A stretch of DNA of 64,000 bases from CALKJP01 sp046299555 (GTDB lineage: Bacteria > Bacteroidota > Bacteroidia > JACCXN01), in NCBI GenBank assembly GCA_046299555.1, contig JBKBHS010000001.1, positions 930,001 to 994,000 on the forward strand. The letters run 5' to 3'. Every line of letters starts with the position of its first letter. Position 1 is the first letter of the stretch. Positions 47,233 to 59,900 of this stretch are shown in pieces. The position numbers and the translations under genes were made by a program. The notes beneath the pieces are model-generated. The model searched no databases. It was not told the DNA's origin and was given only the letters and a program-made list of their open reading frames with translations.

Positions 47233-49632
47233 ATGGCTAAGAATTTAGTGATTGTAGAATCGCCCGCTAAAGCAAAAACTATTGAAGGATTTTTAGGAAA
47301 AGATTTTGAAGTTAAATCCAGTTATGGTCATGTAAGAGATTTAGATGAAAAGGGGCTTGCAATTGATATAGAAAATAATTTTAAGCCTCATTATCAAATA
47401 ATGCCCGATAAAGTAAAGGTAGTATCAGAGTTAAAAAAACTTGCAGATAAAGCTGAAACAGTTTGGTTAGCAACCGATGAAGACCGTGAAGGAGAAGCAA
47501 TTTCATGGCATTTGTTTGAAGCTTTAAAATTAAAAGAAGAAAAAACAAAGCGAATCGTTTTTAGCGAAATTACTAAGCCTGCCATTACCAATGCTATCAA
47601 AAACCCTCGAAAAATAGACTTAAATCTTGTAGATGCACAACAAGCAAGAAGGGTGTTGGATAGGCTGGTAGGATATGAACTTTCGCCTGTTCTATGGAAA
47701 AAAGTAAAACCTTCTTTATCGGCAGGTAGAGTTCAATCGGTTGCTGTTAGAATTATTGTTGAACGCGAACGAGAAATTATTAATTTTAAAGCCAAAGATT
47801 CATTTAAAATATCAGCCATTTTTGAAGCGGATAAAAGTTCATTTAAAGCTGAACTCCCCAAACGTTTTGATACAGAAAAAGAAGCTTACGCTTTTTTGGA
47901 AAAATGCAATGGCGCAACATTTAAAATTGTAGATTTAGAAACTAAACCTTCAAAAAAATCGCCTTCAGCTCCATTTACCACCTCAACTTTACAACAGGAA
48001 GCCTCTCGAAAACTTGGATTTTCGGTTGCTCAAACCATGGTAATAGCCCAACGTTTATACGAGTCAGGAAAAATCACTTATATGAGAACAGACTCAGTAA
48101 ATTTATCGGAAACAGCCATGGAAGCCGCCAAAGAAGAGATTTTAAAAACCTTTGGCAAAGAGTTTTATCAAGCCCGTCAATACAAAAATAAAACAAAAGG
48201 AGCGCAAGAAGCACACGAAGCTATACGCCCAACCTATATGAATCAACATACCATTGAGGGAGATAGCGCAGAAAAGCGTTTGTACGAATTAATATGGAAG
48301 AGAACCATTGCCTCTCAAATGAGCGATGCACAGCTTGAAAGAACAATAGCCACAATAGGTATTTCAACAACTCAAGAAAATTTTATAGCTCAAGGCGAAG
48401 TTTTACGATTTGAAGGATTTTTAAAAGTTTATATAGAATCTACCGATGACGAAGAAGAAGAACAATCAGGAATTTTACCCCCTATTAAAAAAGGTCAAGT
48501 GTTAAACTTACAAGAAATTTCGGCTGTTCAGCGATTTACACATCATCCTCCAAGATATACAGAAGCAAGCCTTGTAAAAAGATTAGAAGAACTTGGTATA
48601 GGTCGCCCTTCAACATACGCTCCAACAATTTCAACCATTTTAAGAAGAGGCTATGTTGTAAAAGAAGACCGACCCGGAGTTGAACGGAAATATGTAAATC
48701 TGGTTTTAAAGAATGGAAAAATTAATAAAGAAATTAAAACTGAAATAACCGGAGCTGAAAAAGCAAAATTATTTCCAACCGATATAGGAATGGTTGTAAA
48801 CGATTTTTTGGTAGAAAATTTCGATACCATCATGAATTATAATTTCACCGCTACGGTTGAAAAAGAATTTGACGATATAGCAGAAGGCCAACTTAAATGG
48901 AATAAAATGATAGAAAAGTTCTACAAACAGTTTCATGCAACAGTAGAACACGCCTTAGAACACTCTGAAAGAGCAACCGGAGAACGTTTGCTTGGTAATG
49001 ATCCTAAAACAGGAAAACCCGTTTACGCCCGAATAGGTCGCTTTGGTCCAATGATACAAATTGGAAATACCGAAGACGAAGAAAAGCCTTTATTTGCAAG
49101 TTTAAGAACCGGGCAGCGTTTGGATCAAATAACTCTCGAAGAAGCATTAGAATTATTCAAACTTCCAAGAAGTATTGGCAATTTTGAGGGAGAAGAAATA
49201 AAAGTAAATATTGGTCGTTTCGGCCCTTATATCATGCATAAAAAATCGTTTTATTCAATCCCTAAAACAGACGACCCAATGACCATTGAGTTAAATAGGG
49301 CTATTGAGATAATTGAAGCTAAAAGAAAAGCAGAGCGCGAAAAAGTAATTAAAACATTTGAAGAAAACGAAGCAGTTAAAATATTAAATGGAAGGTATGG
49401 ACCCTATATTGCTATTGGTAAAAACAATTATAAAATTCCAAAAGATAAAGAACCAGCTTCATTAACACTACAAGATTGTTTAAAACTGGCAGAAGAGCAA
49501 GATGCCAATAACCCTTCAAAAACACGCTCTTCTAAAAAAAATACGAAAGAGAAAGAACAAAAATCTACTAAGAAAGATACAAGCACATCAAAGAAAAAAG
49601 CAGCATCAAAAACAACCAAAAAGAAAAAGTAA
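47233..49632 (+). CDS. topA: DNA topoisomerase I
   Basis: The 799-residue type IA topoisomerase has the Toprim domain (LVIVESPAKAKTIEGFLG), LATDEDREGEAISWHL, the metal triad region, the active-site block with RLYESGKITYMRTDSVNLS (catalytic Tyr in TYMRTDS) and several C-terminal topo repeats (GRFGPMIQIG, GRFGPYIMH, GRYGPYIAIG), plus a Lys-rich tail (KKDTSTSKKKAASKTTKKKK). It relaxes negative supercoils. The last C-terminal repeats have no zinc cysteines. It is followed 23 bases later by the arginase-like gene. Confidence 0.96.
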   Translation: MAKNLVIVESPAKAKTIEGFLGKDFEVKSSYGHVRDLDEKGLAIDIENNFKPHYQIMPDKVKVVSELKKLADKAETVWLATDEDREGEAISWHLFEALKLKEEKTKRIVFSEITKPAITNAIKNPRKIDLNLVDAQQARRVLDRLVGYELSPVLWKKVKPSLSAGRVQSVAVRIIVEREREIINFKAKDSFKISAIFEADKSSFKAELPKRFDTEKEAYAFLEKCNGATFKIVDLETKPSKKSPSAPFTTSTLQQEASRKLGFSVAQTMVIAQRLYESGKITYMRTDSVNLSETAMEAAKEEILKTFGKEFYQARQYKNKTKGAQEAHEAIRPTYMNQHTIEGDSAEKRLYELIWKRTIASQMSDAQLERTIATIGISTTQENFIAQGEVLRFEGFLKVYIESTDDEEEEQSGILPPIKKGQVLNLQEISAVQRFTHHPPRYTEASLVKRLEELGIGRPSTYAPTISTILRRGYVVKEDRPGVERKYVNLVLKNGKINKEIKTEITGAEKAKLFPTDIGMVVNDFLVENFDTIMNYNFTATVEKEFDDIAEGQLKWNKMIEKFYKQFHATVEHALEHSERATGERLLGNDPKTGKPVYARIGRFGPMIQIGNTEDEEKPLFASLRTGQRLDQITLEEALELFKLPRSIGNFEGEEIKVNIGRFGPYIMHKKSFYSIPKTDDPMTIELNRAIEIIEAKRKAEREKVIKTFEENEAVKILNGRYGPYIAIGKNNYKIPKDKEPASLTLQDCLKLAEEQDANNPSKTRSSKKNTKEKEQKSTKKDTSTSKKKAASKTTKKKK

Positions 49633-49655
49633 TCCATTTTTTAAGTTAAAATCCA

Positions 49656-50822
49656 ATGCAAGATATATCCATTTTTCTAAAAAAAGTTGATTTTAAAAAT
49701 GAAGATTTCCTTGATGGAATGCTTGGAAAATGGATAAATATTCACAATGTTCAAAATGATTTACCGGATTTTGATAAATGTAAAATTGCGATAATTGGAG
49801 TATGTGAAGATAGAGGAGCCATACTTAACTCAGGAAGCGCTAATGCTCCAAATGAAGTTAGAAGTTTTTTATATAAATTAAGCAATTCTGATTTCCCAAA
49901 TCAAATAGCAGATCTTGGAAACATAATTTCCGGAGAAACCATTAACGATACCTATTTTGCAGTAAGCGAAGTAGTAGCCGAATTGCTAAAAAGAAACATT
50001 TTGCCTATAATTATTGGAGGTAGTAACGATATAGCATATGCAAACTATATAGCATACAAAAAAATAGAACAAACCATAAATATTGCAGCCATCGATTCAA
50101 AATTTGATATAGGAGAAGCCGATGGACCAATAAATTCACAAACTTACTTGAGCCAAATAATTTTAAGTCAGCCCAATTATTTATTTAATTATTCCAATAT
50201 TGCTTATCAATCTTATTTTGTTAGCAAAATAGAACTCGAACTGATAGAAAAATTGTATTTCGATGCACATAGATTAGGCATCGTTCGTTCAAATATGGCA
50301 GACATAGAGCCGGTAATTAGAAATGCCGATATGATAGCATTTGATATTTCGAGTGTTCGTCAAGCCGATGCAGCCGGTGCTGAGCATGCTTCCCCAAATG
50401 GTTTATATGGTGAAGAAGCTTGCCAGTTAATGCGATACGCAGGTATGAGTGATAAATTAACATCTATAGGCATTTATGAAATTAACCCTTCATTTGATTT
50501 TCGAAATCAAACATCTCATTTAGCTGCGCAAATGATTTGGTATTTTTTAGATGGCTATTTTTCACGAAAAGGTGATTATCCGATAGCAGACAAATCTGAA
50601 TACACAAAATTTAGAGTAATGCTTAAGAAAAATAAGTACGAGCTAATATTTTATAAAAGTAATAAAAGCGACAGGTGGTGGATGGATGTGCCATACCCAC
50701 CGGATAAAACCTTTAAATTTGAACGACATCAGTTTGTGCCATGTACCTATAATGATTATTTAACCGCATGTAATGACGAAATGCCTGATCGTTGGTGGAA
50801 CACTTATCAAAAATTAATGTAA
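49656..50822 (+). CDS. Arginase/formimidoylglutamase-fold protein with lost metal ligands
   Basis: The 388-residue protein has the ureohydrolase fold: GVCEDRGAILNSGSANAPNEVR at the start, IIIGGSNDIAYAN (121-125), AIDSKFDIGEADG (145-151), MIAFDISSVRQADAAG (228-) and TSIGIYEINPSFD. In active members these are GGxH, DAHxD, SxDxD and an EVNP motif. Here the His is Asn124, the middle His of DAHxD is Lys149 and the second Asp of SFDxD is Ser232, while Glu275 remains. It cannot bind two Mn ions in the usual way, so it is probably a pseudoenzyme. Its constant place between topA and the T9SS genes suggests a structural or regulatory task. Confidence 0.8.
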   Translation: MQDISIFLKKVDFKNEDFLDGMLGKWINIHNVQNDLPDFDKCKIAIIGVCEDRGAILNSGSANAPNEVRSFLYKLSNSDFPNQIADLGNIISGETINDTYFAVSEVVAELLKRNILPIIIGGSNDIAYANYIAYKKIEQTINIAAIDSKFDIGEADGPINSQTYLSQIILSQPNYLFNYSNIAYQSYFVSKIELELIEKLYFDAHRLGIVRSNMADIEPVIRNADMIAFDISSVRQADAAGAEHASPNGLYGEEACQLMRYAGMSDKLTSIGIYEINPSFDFRNQTSHLAAQMIWYFLDGYFSRKGDYPIADKSEYTKFRVMLKKNKYELIFYKSNKSDRWWMDVPYPPDKTFKFERHQFVPCTYNDYLTACNDEMPDRWWNTYQKLM

Positions 50823-50854
50823 GCGTTTTCTTAAACAATAAATTGTTGAAAAAT

Positions 50855-50884
50855 TTTGTTTGAATAAAAAAATTACTATTTTAG
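50855..50884 (+). promoter_or_regulatory. Promoter of porP and the gld operon
   Basis: TTTG (50855-50858), 18 bases, TATTTTAG (50877-50884). It fits the Bacteroidota consensus with one change in the last TTTG. The leader would be about 40 bases. Confidence 0.6.
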
Positions 50885-50929
50885 CACCCTATAATCTGTT
50901 AAAAAAAGCAAAAAATTAAAATCCATAAT

Positions 50930-51907
50930 ATGAGGAAACTCTTTACACTAGCTTTATTTGCAGCTGTTACAAGCCTACATGTTAGTGCTCAACAGGATGC
51001 ACAGTTTACTCAAAACATGTATAACAAACTTACTGTTAACCCCGGATATGCCGGAAGCAGTAATGCTATTTGTGCAACCTTACTTGGGCGCCAGCAATGG
51101 ACAGGTTTTACAGGTGCACCACAAAAATTTTTATTAAATTTTGATGCGCCTGTAAAAATGTTACATGGAGGTGCAGGATTGGTAGTAATGCAAGACCAGT
51201 TAGGCTTTGAAAAAACATTTATCGCACAAGGAATTTATTCCTACAGAATGCCGGTTGGTCCCGGTGAATTAGGAATTGGCGTTGGCTTAGGAATTCTTAA
51301 TAAATCAATCAATGGAAATTGGGTAGCAATTGATGATTATACATTAGATCCAAAAATTCCAAACAACGGAATAAGTACTATGACATTTGATGTTAATCTT
51401 GGTGTTTACTATAACATTGCTGATCAATTATATTTTGGACTATCAACCACACATTTACCGGCTTCTGACTTAAAGAAATCAGCAGGTTCTGGCTCTCTTC
51501 CTAATAATACCGGAAATGCTTATGAGTTAAATTACTCATTAGCCAGACACTATTATATTATGGCTGGTTATAACTACAGATTAGGCGACTCACCATTAGA
51601 ATTACGCCCATCTGTATTTGTTAAAACTGAAACTTCTTCCACTCAGTTAGATTTAAACTGCAACTTAATGTATAATAAAATGGTTTGGGGTGGTTTATCC
51701 TACCGTTTAAGCGATGCTGCAGCGATTCTTTTAGGTTTCCAAAAAGATATTGGAAATGGAGTTGCAAGGATTGGCTATTCTTATGACATTACTACTTCTG
51801 CTCTTAGAAAACATAGTAGTGGAAGCCATGAAATTATGGTTGGATATTGCTTTAAGCTTGCGTCACCATCTAAAGTTGAAAGACACGGTAATGTAAGATT
51901 TTTATAA
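50930..51907 (+). CDS. porP: PorP/SprF-family T9SS outer-membrane protein
   Basis: The 325-residue protein has a signal peptide (ending VSAQ), the family start DAQFTQNMYNKLTVNPGYAG, GRQQWTGFTGAPQKF, MQDQLGFEKTF and the final strand HEIMVGYCF. It forms the outer-membrane barrel of the T9SS core that works with GldK/N; PorP binds the shuttle proteins. It is the first gene before gldK, in the standard porP-gldK-L-M-N order, and the second such gene of the window. Confidence 0.92.
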   Translation: MRKLFTLALFAAVTSLHVSAQQDAQFTQNMYNKLTVNPGYAGSSNAICATLLGRQQWTGFTGAPQKFLLNFDAPVKMLHGGAGLVVMQDQLGFEKTFIAQGIYSYRMPVGPGELGIGVGLGILNKSINGNWVAIDDYTLDPKIPNNGISTMTFDVNLGVYYNIADQLYFGLSTTHLPASDLKKSAGSGSLPNNTGNAYELNYSLARHYYIMAGYNYRLGDSPLELRPSVFVKTETSSTQLDLNCNLMYNKMVWGGLSYRLSDAAAILLGFQKDIGNGVARIGYSYDITTSALRKHSSGSHEIMVGYCFKLASPSKVERHGNVRFL

Positions 51908-51962
51908 TTTTGTAACCTTGTTAATTAAAAAATCGTTAAATCGCTTCACAATAAATTTTACA

Positions 51963-52009
51963 GTCATCATGTTTTAATAGCATGATGACTTTGTAGCCTA
52001 AAATAGGCT
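51963..52009 (+). other. Two tandem hairpins between porP and gldK
   Basis: GTCATCATG (51963-51971) pairs with CATGATGAC (51981-51989), and AGCCTA (51995-52000) pairs with TAGGCT (52004-52009). Neither has a T run. They could be an mRNA processing or stabilising element that sets the ratio between porP and gldK. Confidence 0.45.
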
Positions 52010-52032
52010 GGTAAAAACTAAACTCGAAAATT

Positions 52033-53349
52033 ATGAAAAAGATATTATGGATATTGTTGGCCGTTCCACTAATTTACAGTTGTGGTAACAGTGGCAAGGG
52101 GCAGTTGATAGGCGCACAAAATCGTCCAACATGGTATGATTTTGATCCATATGGAATGCTTTACATACCCATGGGTAGTTTTCAAATGGGGCCTCGCGAT
52201 CAAGACATGCCATATTCTTTAACCGCTCAAACCAAAACAGTTTCGGTACAAGCATTTTATATTGACGAAACTGAAATTACCAATAACGAGTACCGTCAAT
52301 TTGTAGAATATGTGAGGGATTCAATTGCTAGAAGAATATTAGGTGAAAATGTATCAGAAGAAGACTATTTTATTACTCAAAATGCTTTTGGAGAAGATTT
52401 AGATGAGCCGGAACTTAATTGGGATACTAAAATAAAATGGAATGCCGATGATGTTCGCGAAGCATTAGAAGAAATGTACTATCAACCAAGCGAACGATTA
52501 AATAAAAGAAAGCAATTCGATATTCGTAAATTTAATTATGAGTATTACTGGATTGATTTAAAAGAAGCGGCAAGAAAATCAGGAAAAGATTTAGATTTGG
52601 GTAATGGTATTATGTGGCATTCCGATAGATCTAAATTCATCAAAAAAGAAGTGATAAATATTTATCCTGATACATTAGCTTGGATTAGTGATTTTACATA
52701 TTCGTTCAACGAGCCAATGACCAATATGTATTTTTGGCATCCGGCTTACGATGAATATCCTGTTGTAGGTATTACATGGAGACAGGCAAGAGCATTTTGC
52801 CGTTGGAGAACTGAATATTTAAATTCTTATATTGAAGGAAATGGAGAACCAATAGTACAAGATTTTAGATTACCATCTGAAACAGAATGGGAGTATGCCG
52901 CTTCAGGTGGGCTTGATCTATCACCATATCCTTGGGGAGGTCCATACATTAGAAATACAAGAGGATGTTTCTTGGGTAATTTTAAGCCTTTACGTGGTAA
53001 TTACATTGATGATGGAGGATTCCATACAGTTAAAGTTACATCGTATTCACCAAACGACTTTGGATTATACTGCATGGCGGGTAATGTAGCAGAATGGACA
53101 AGCAACGCATTTGATGAATCGGCTTATAGTTTCATGCACGATTTGAATACCGATTACCAATACGAGGCTAAAGATAGCGAACCTGAAGTAATGAAAAGAA
53201 AAGTAATTCGTGGAGGTTCATGGAAAGATGTAGGCTACTATTTGCAAGTAGGTACAAGAACTTACGAGTATCAAGATACTGCAAAATGTTACATTGGTTT
53301 TCGTTGTGTTATGACATATTTAGGTCGTGCTAAAGGTGATGATATTTAA
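52033..53349 (+). CDS. gldK: Gliding motility/T9SS lipoprotein GldK (PorK)
   Basis: The 438-residue lipoprotein has a signal sequence ending in lipobox YSC17 and a formylglycine-generating-enzyme-like domain: YIPMGSFQMGPRDQD, EITNNEYRQFVEYV, FRLPSETEWEYAASGG and NVAEWTSNAF, then VIRGGSWKD. It forms a periplasmic ring at the outer membrane with GldN and lacks a catalytic cysteine pair that would make it an enzyme. It is the first of gldK-L-M-N, all with gaps of 20-66 bases, so it is a single operon. Confidence 0.95.
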   Translation: MKKILWILLAVPLIYSCGNSGKGQLIGAQNRPTWYDFDPYGMLYIPMGSFQMGPRDQDMPYSLTAQTKTVSVQAFYIDETEITNNEYRQFVEYVRDSIARRILGENVSEEDYFITQNAFGEDLDEPELNWDTKIKWNADDVREALEEMYYQPSERLNKRKQFDIRKFNYEYYWIDLKEAARKSGKDLDLGNGIMWHSDRSKFIKKEVINIYPDTLAWISDFTYSFNEPMTNMYFWHPAYDEYPVVGITWRQARAFCRWRTEYLNSYIEGNGEPIVQDFRLPSETEWEYAASGGLDLSPYPWGGPYIRNTRGCFLGNFKPLRGNYIDDGGFHTVKVTSYSPNDFGLYCMAGNVAEWTSNAFDESAYSFMHDLNTDYQYEAKDSEPEVMKRKVIRGGSWKDVGYYLQVGTRTYEYQDTAKCYIGFRCVMTYLGRAKGDDI

Positions 53350-53414
53350 AATTTAATGTGTAAACCCTCTAAACTCAAATAAATCAATTTTAAACCAAAT
53401 TAAACACAATTATT

Positions 53415-54224
53415 ATGGGACTAATTTCAGCACTTCAATCAAAAAAAGGTAAAAAATTTATGGCCTACCTATACGGTTGGGGAGCCTCAATCGTAATCGT
53501 TGGTGCAATGTTTAAAATCCAACACTGGCCAGGAGCATCTGTAATGCTTGTAGCCGGTCTGTCAATCGAAGCAATTATCTTCTTTTTCTCAGCATTTGAG
53601 CCCATCCACGAAGAGGTTGACTGGAGTTTAGTATATCCTGAATTAAGAGGAGCTCATGGACATGGCGAACATGATGAACACCATGCCGTTAAAGAAAAGA
53701 AATCTATTACAGAAGAATTAGATAAAATGTTAGAAGAAGCAAAAATTGAACCTGAATTATTACAAAGTTTAGGTCAAGGTTTACGTTCTTTATCAGAGCA
53801 AACCAGCAAATTAAACGATATATCTTCTGCAGCAGTTGCTACCAATGAATATGTAGCATCCGCAAAAAATGCTTCTTCTTCATTGGATAAACTTTCAGAA
53901 ACTTATATTAAAGCTTCTGAATCATTAACAGGTTTATCTATGACCAATGAAGATGGAGCTACTTATGGTGAGCAATTACAAAAAGTTTCTAAAAATTTAT
54001 CTGCATTAAATGCCGTTTACGAACTTCAATTACAAGGTTCAAGCGAACATTTAAAAGCTACCAACCAACTATTCTCTAACATAGAGCAGTTAATGGCTAA
54101 TTTAAGTGAATCGTTAGAAGATACTAAGCGATATAAAGAAAATATCAGCGAGTTATCTAAAAATCTTTCTGCACTTAACACCATTTACGGCAATATGTTA
54201 AATGCAATGAATTTCAGAGGTTAA
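53415..54224 (+). CDS. gldL: Gliding motility/T9SS inner-membrane protein GldL (PorL)
   Basis: The 269-residue protein has two N-terminal membrane helices (about 17-36 and 43-62: FMAYLYGWGASIVIVGAMF, then HWPGASVMLVAGLSIEAIIF), with a conserved Glu in the second, and a long cytoplasmic region with coiled-coil repeats (LSKNLSALNTIYGNM). With GldM it is the proton-driven motor of T9SS. It lies 65 bases after gldK. Confidence 0.95.
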   Translation: MGLISALQSKKGKKFMAYLYGWGASIVIVGAMFKIQHWPGASVMLVAGLSIEAIIFFFSAFEPIHEEVDWSLVYPELRGAHGHGEHDEHHAVKEKKSITEELDKMLEEAKIEPELLQSLGQGLRSLSEQTSKLNDISSAAVATNEYVASAKNASSSLDKLSETYIKASESLTGLSMTNEDGATYGEQLQKVSKNLSALNAVYELQLQGSSEHLKATNQLFSNIEQLMANLSESLEDTKRYKENISELSKNLSALNTIYGNMLNAMNFRG

Positions 54225-54281
54225 TATCTGAGGCTAATTAAATTAAATTAAATGTTTAACCATTAAAAACTCTGAAATAAA

Positions 54282-55931
<1,650 letters not shown>

Positions 55932-55950
55932 TTTTTTAAACTTTGAGTGT

Positions 55951-56790
55951 ATGAAAAAGCTTGGGTTAGTATTCTTTAGTGCAATGTTGCTATTTCAATT
56001 TAGCAATATCTTTGCACAGAATGTATTAGATGGGTTATATGTTCCTCAACATACACCTGATCGTAAAGTAATACCTTACAGCCCATTAAGAAATGCAGAT
56101 GTAATGTGGCAAAAGCGTATTTGGAGAGTAATTGATTTAAGAGAAAAAATCAATCATCCTTTATATTATCCAACTCAGCCTACAAACAATAGAAAGGCTA
56201 TGTATGAATGGATAAAAGATGCTTTAGTTGTTGATGGAACTTTAGTAGCTTTTTCAGACAATTTTGATGATTTTAAAGTTCAGTTAACTAGAGCTGAAGT
56301 AATGCAGGTTATCGAAAAACCAGTCGAAAAAACGCAAGAAGACCCAGATAATCCTGGAACATATTATCAAGTGTTTGATACCATTCGTGTAGAGGCAAGG
56401 CAATTAGCATCATACATGCTTAAAGAAGACTGGTTTTTTGAAAAACAACGTTCCGTAATGGATGTGAGAATTTTAGGAATCGCGCCTATAATAAACGTGT
56501 TTGATGAAGAAGGTGCTTTAAAAGGTAAACAACGTTTATTTTGGTTATATTATCCATTCTGTAGAGAGTTGTTTGCAAAAGCTGAAACTTTTAATCGTTT
56601 TAACGATGCTGAAAGAAGAACAATAGAAGACATAATTTGGAAAAGAATGTTTTCAAGCTACATTTTTAAAGAATCAAATGTGTATGATCGTCAGATTGAT
56701 GAGTACATGGCAGGAATGGATATACTTTTAGAAGGCGAGAAAATTAAAGAAGACATATTTAGTTTTGAACAAGATATGTGGCATTACTAA
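55951..56790 (+). CDS. gldN: Gliding motility/T9SS protein GldN (PorN)
   Basis: The 279-residue protein has a signal peptide (ending FAQ), the family start NVLDGLYVPQHTPDRKVIPY, DVMWQKRIWRVIDLREKINH and RLFWLYYPFCRELFAK, ending with the FSSYIFKESNVYDRQIDEY block. It forms the periplasmic ring with GldK. It follows gldM by 19 bases and ends the operon at a terminator. Confidence 0.94.
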   Translation: MKKLGLVFFSAMLLFQFSNIFAQNVLDGLYVPQHTPDRKVIPYSPLRNADVMWQKRIWRVIDLREKINHPLYYPTQPTNNRKAMYEWIKDALVVDGTLVAFSDNFDDFKVQLTRAEVMQVIEKPVEKTQEDPDNPGTYYQVFDTIRVEARQLASYMLKEDWFFEKQRSVMDVRILGIAPIINVFDEEGALKGKQRLFWLYYPFCRELFAKAETFNRFNDAERRTIEDIIWKRMFSSYIFKESNVYDRQIDEYMAGMDILLEGEKIKEDIFSFEQDMWHY

Positions 56791-56808
56791 CCTATTGCAA
56801 ATAATTTT

Positions 56809-56839
56809 AAAAAAGGCAGCCAATTTGGCTGCCTTTTTT
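56809..56839 (+). terminator. Terminator of the gld operon
   Basis: GGCAGCC / GGCTGCC stem (56815-56821 with 56827-56833) around AATTT, in an A and T run, 24 bases after gldN. Confidence 0.9.
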
Positions 56840-56877
56840 AGTGGCCTTTTTTTGAACAAAAAACAAAGTGATAAAAC

Positions 56878-56908
56878 TTTATTTGTCCGCTTAAATCAAC
56901 TATTTTTG
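56878..56908 (+). promoter_or_regulatory. secA promoter
   Basis: TTTA (56878-56881), 19 bases, TATTTTTG (56901-56908) and then GCA. The -7 box is perfect; the -33 box has one change. The leader would be about 25 bases. Confidence 0.6.
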
Positions 56909-56937
56909 CAAACTTCATATTATTTATACAAAAAAGC

Positions 56938-59900
56938 ATGATTAATTCAATCCTAAAAAAAATTTTTGGCTCAAAGTCAGAAAGAGACTTAAAAGAAATA
57001 AATCCTTATATACAAAAAATCAAAGAAATATATCCTACAATAGAAAGATTAAGCAATGATGAATTAAGAGCCAAAACATCGGAGCTTAGAAAAAAAATAG
57101 CTGATTTTATAAATCCCGAGCAATCAGAAATAAACGAAATAAAGAAAAAAATTGAGTTAAGCCAAAATCCGGCCGAGACAGAAAATTTATATTCCAAAAT
57201 TGATGAAATAGAAAAAAATATTACTAAAAAGATTGAAGAAAAATTAAACGATATACTTCCTGAGGCTTTCGCAATTGTTAAAGAAACTGCCAAACGTTTT
57301 GCACAGCATGATGAGATTGAAGTTACTGCTACGGAATATGATAAATATTTAGCCACTAAAAAATCTCATATTCGAATAGATGGAGATAAAGCTTATTGGG
57401 CAAATACATGGATTGCTGCTGATAATCCTGTTAAATGGGATATGGTACATTATGATGTACAGCTAATTGGCGGGGTAGTTTTACACCAAGGTAAAATTGC
57501 TGAAATGGCTACCGGTGAAGGAAAAACATTGGTAGCAACTTTACCTGTTTTTTTAAATGCCTTACCCGGCAGAGGAGTGCATGTAGTTACTGTAAACAAC
57601 TACTTAGCAAAACGTGACTCCGAGTGGATGGGACCTTTATATGAATTTCATGGATTAACGGTTGATTGCATAGATAAACATGAACCAAATTCAGAAGCAC
57701 GAAGAAATGCCTACTTGGCTGATATAACCTATGGCACAAATAATGAATTTGGCTTTGATTATTTAAGAGATAATATGGCGCGTCATCCACAAGATTTAGT
57801 TCAGCGTAAATTGAATTTTGCCATTGTAGACGAGGTTGACTCAGTTTTAATTGACGATGCAAGAACACCATTAATTATTTCCGGTCCTACACAGCAAGAA
57901 GATCGTCATGAATTTAATGAATTAAAACCTAAAGTAGAAAAGTTAGTTAATGCTCAAAAAAGTTTTGTAAATATATGCTTAGCGGATGCTAAAAAACATA
58001 TAGCAGCTAACAATGAAAAAGAAGGAGGACTTGCACTTTTACGAGCCTATAGAGGATTGCCCAAAAACAAAGCATTAATAAAATATTTAAGCGAACCCGG
58101 AATAAAGCAATTATTGCAAAAAACTGAAGGGTATTACATGCAAGATCAAAATAAAGAAATGCACAAAGTAGATGCAGAACTTTATTTTGTAATTGATGAA
58201 AGAAATAATAGTATTGAATTAACCGAGAAAGGTATTGATTTAATAACTGGAGCTACCGATGATCCAAAGTTTTTCGTATTGCCGGATGTAGGATCGGAAA
58301 TAGCCGAAATCGAAAAATCAAATTTAACCGCACAAGAAAAGCTTCAACGTAAAGAAGCATTAATGCGTGATTTTTCAATCAAATCAGAAAGAATTCATAC
58401 CATTAATCAATTACTAAGAGCATATACACTTTATGAACGAGATGTTGAATATGTATTAATGGATGGCAAGGTAAAAATTGTAGATGAACAAACAGGCCGT
58501 ATTTTAGAAGGAAGAAGATATTCTGATGGATTACATCAGGCTATTGAAGCAAAAGAAAATGTTAGAATTGAAGCTTCAACACAAACCTATGCTACCATTA
58601 CCTTACAAAACTATTTCCGAATGTATAATAAATTGGCGGGAATGACTGGTACAGCAGAAACAGAAGCCGGTGAATTTTGGGATATATATAAATTAGATGT
58701 AGTTGTAATACCCACCAATAAACCAATTGCAAGAAAAGATAAAGAAGATTTAGTTTATAAAACAAAACGCGAAAAATATAATGCCGTAATAGAAGAAATT
58801 GAAAGGCTTAATAAAGAGGGAAGACCTGTACTCGTTGGTACAACATCGGTTGAAATATCAGAGTTGCTAAGTCGTATGCTTAAAATGAAAAATATTAAGC
58901 ATAATGTGTTAAATGCCAAATTGCACCAAAAAGAAGCAGAAATAGTTGCAGAAGCAGGTAAAAAAGGTGCAGTAACTATTGCTACCAACATGGCGGGACG
59001 TGGAACAGATATTAAACTTACTCCTGAAACAAAAGAATTAGGTGGATTGGCTATAATTGGTACAGAACGTCATGAATCAAGACGCGTAGATCGTCAGTTG
59101 CGTGGTAGAGCCGGCCGCCAAGGAGATCCCGGAACATCACAATTTTTTGTATCGCTCGAAGATGATTTAATGCGATTATTTGGTTCGGATAGAATTGCCA
59201 AATTAATGGATAGAATGGGATTAGAAGAAGGTGAAGTTATTCAGCATTCTATGATTACCAAGTCTATCGAAAGAGCTCAAAAAAAAGTTGAAGAAAATAA
59301 CTTTGGTATTCGTAAACGTTTATTGGAATATGATGACGTAATGAACTCACAGCGCGAGGTGATATATACTAAACGCAGACACGCATTATTTGGAGAGCGT
59401 TTAGATGTGGATATAAACAATATGATTTACGATGTATGTGAGCATATCGTTTCACAATTTCAAGAAGAAAGAGATTATGAGGGATTTAAATTAGAATTAA
59501 TCAAAGTATTTGCTGTTGAAACATCAATTTCAGAACAAGATTTTTTAAAGAAAGATATTTCTGAGCTTACTAATAATCTACATGATTTCGTAATGCAACA
59601 ATATCAATCTAAATCTGCATATATAGCTCAGAATATTTTCCCTGTAATTAAAAATGTGTTCGAAACGCAGGGGCATATGTACGAAAACATCTTAATACCT
59701 TTTACAGATGGCTTTAAAGGATTGCAGATTTCTTGTAATTTAAAAAGAGCCTACGAAACAGAAGGAAGAGAAGCCGTTAAAACGCTTGAAAAAACAGTTA
59801 TTTTAATGCATATTGATGATGCTTGGAAAGAGCATTTAAGAGAAATGGATGATTTAAAACAATCTGTTCAAAATGCAGTATATGAACAAAAAGATCCATT

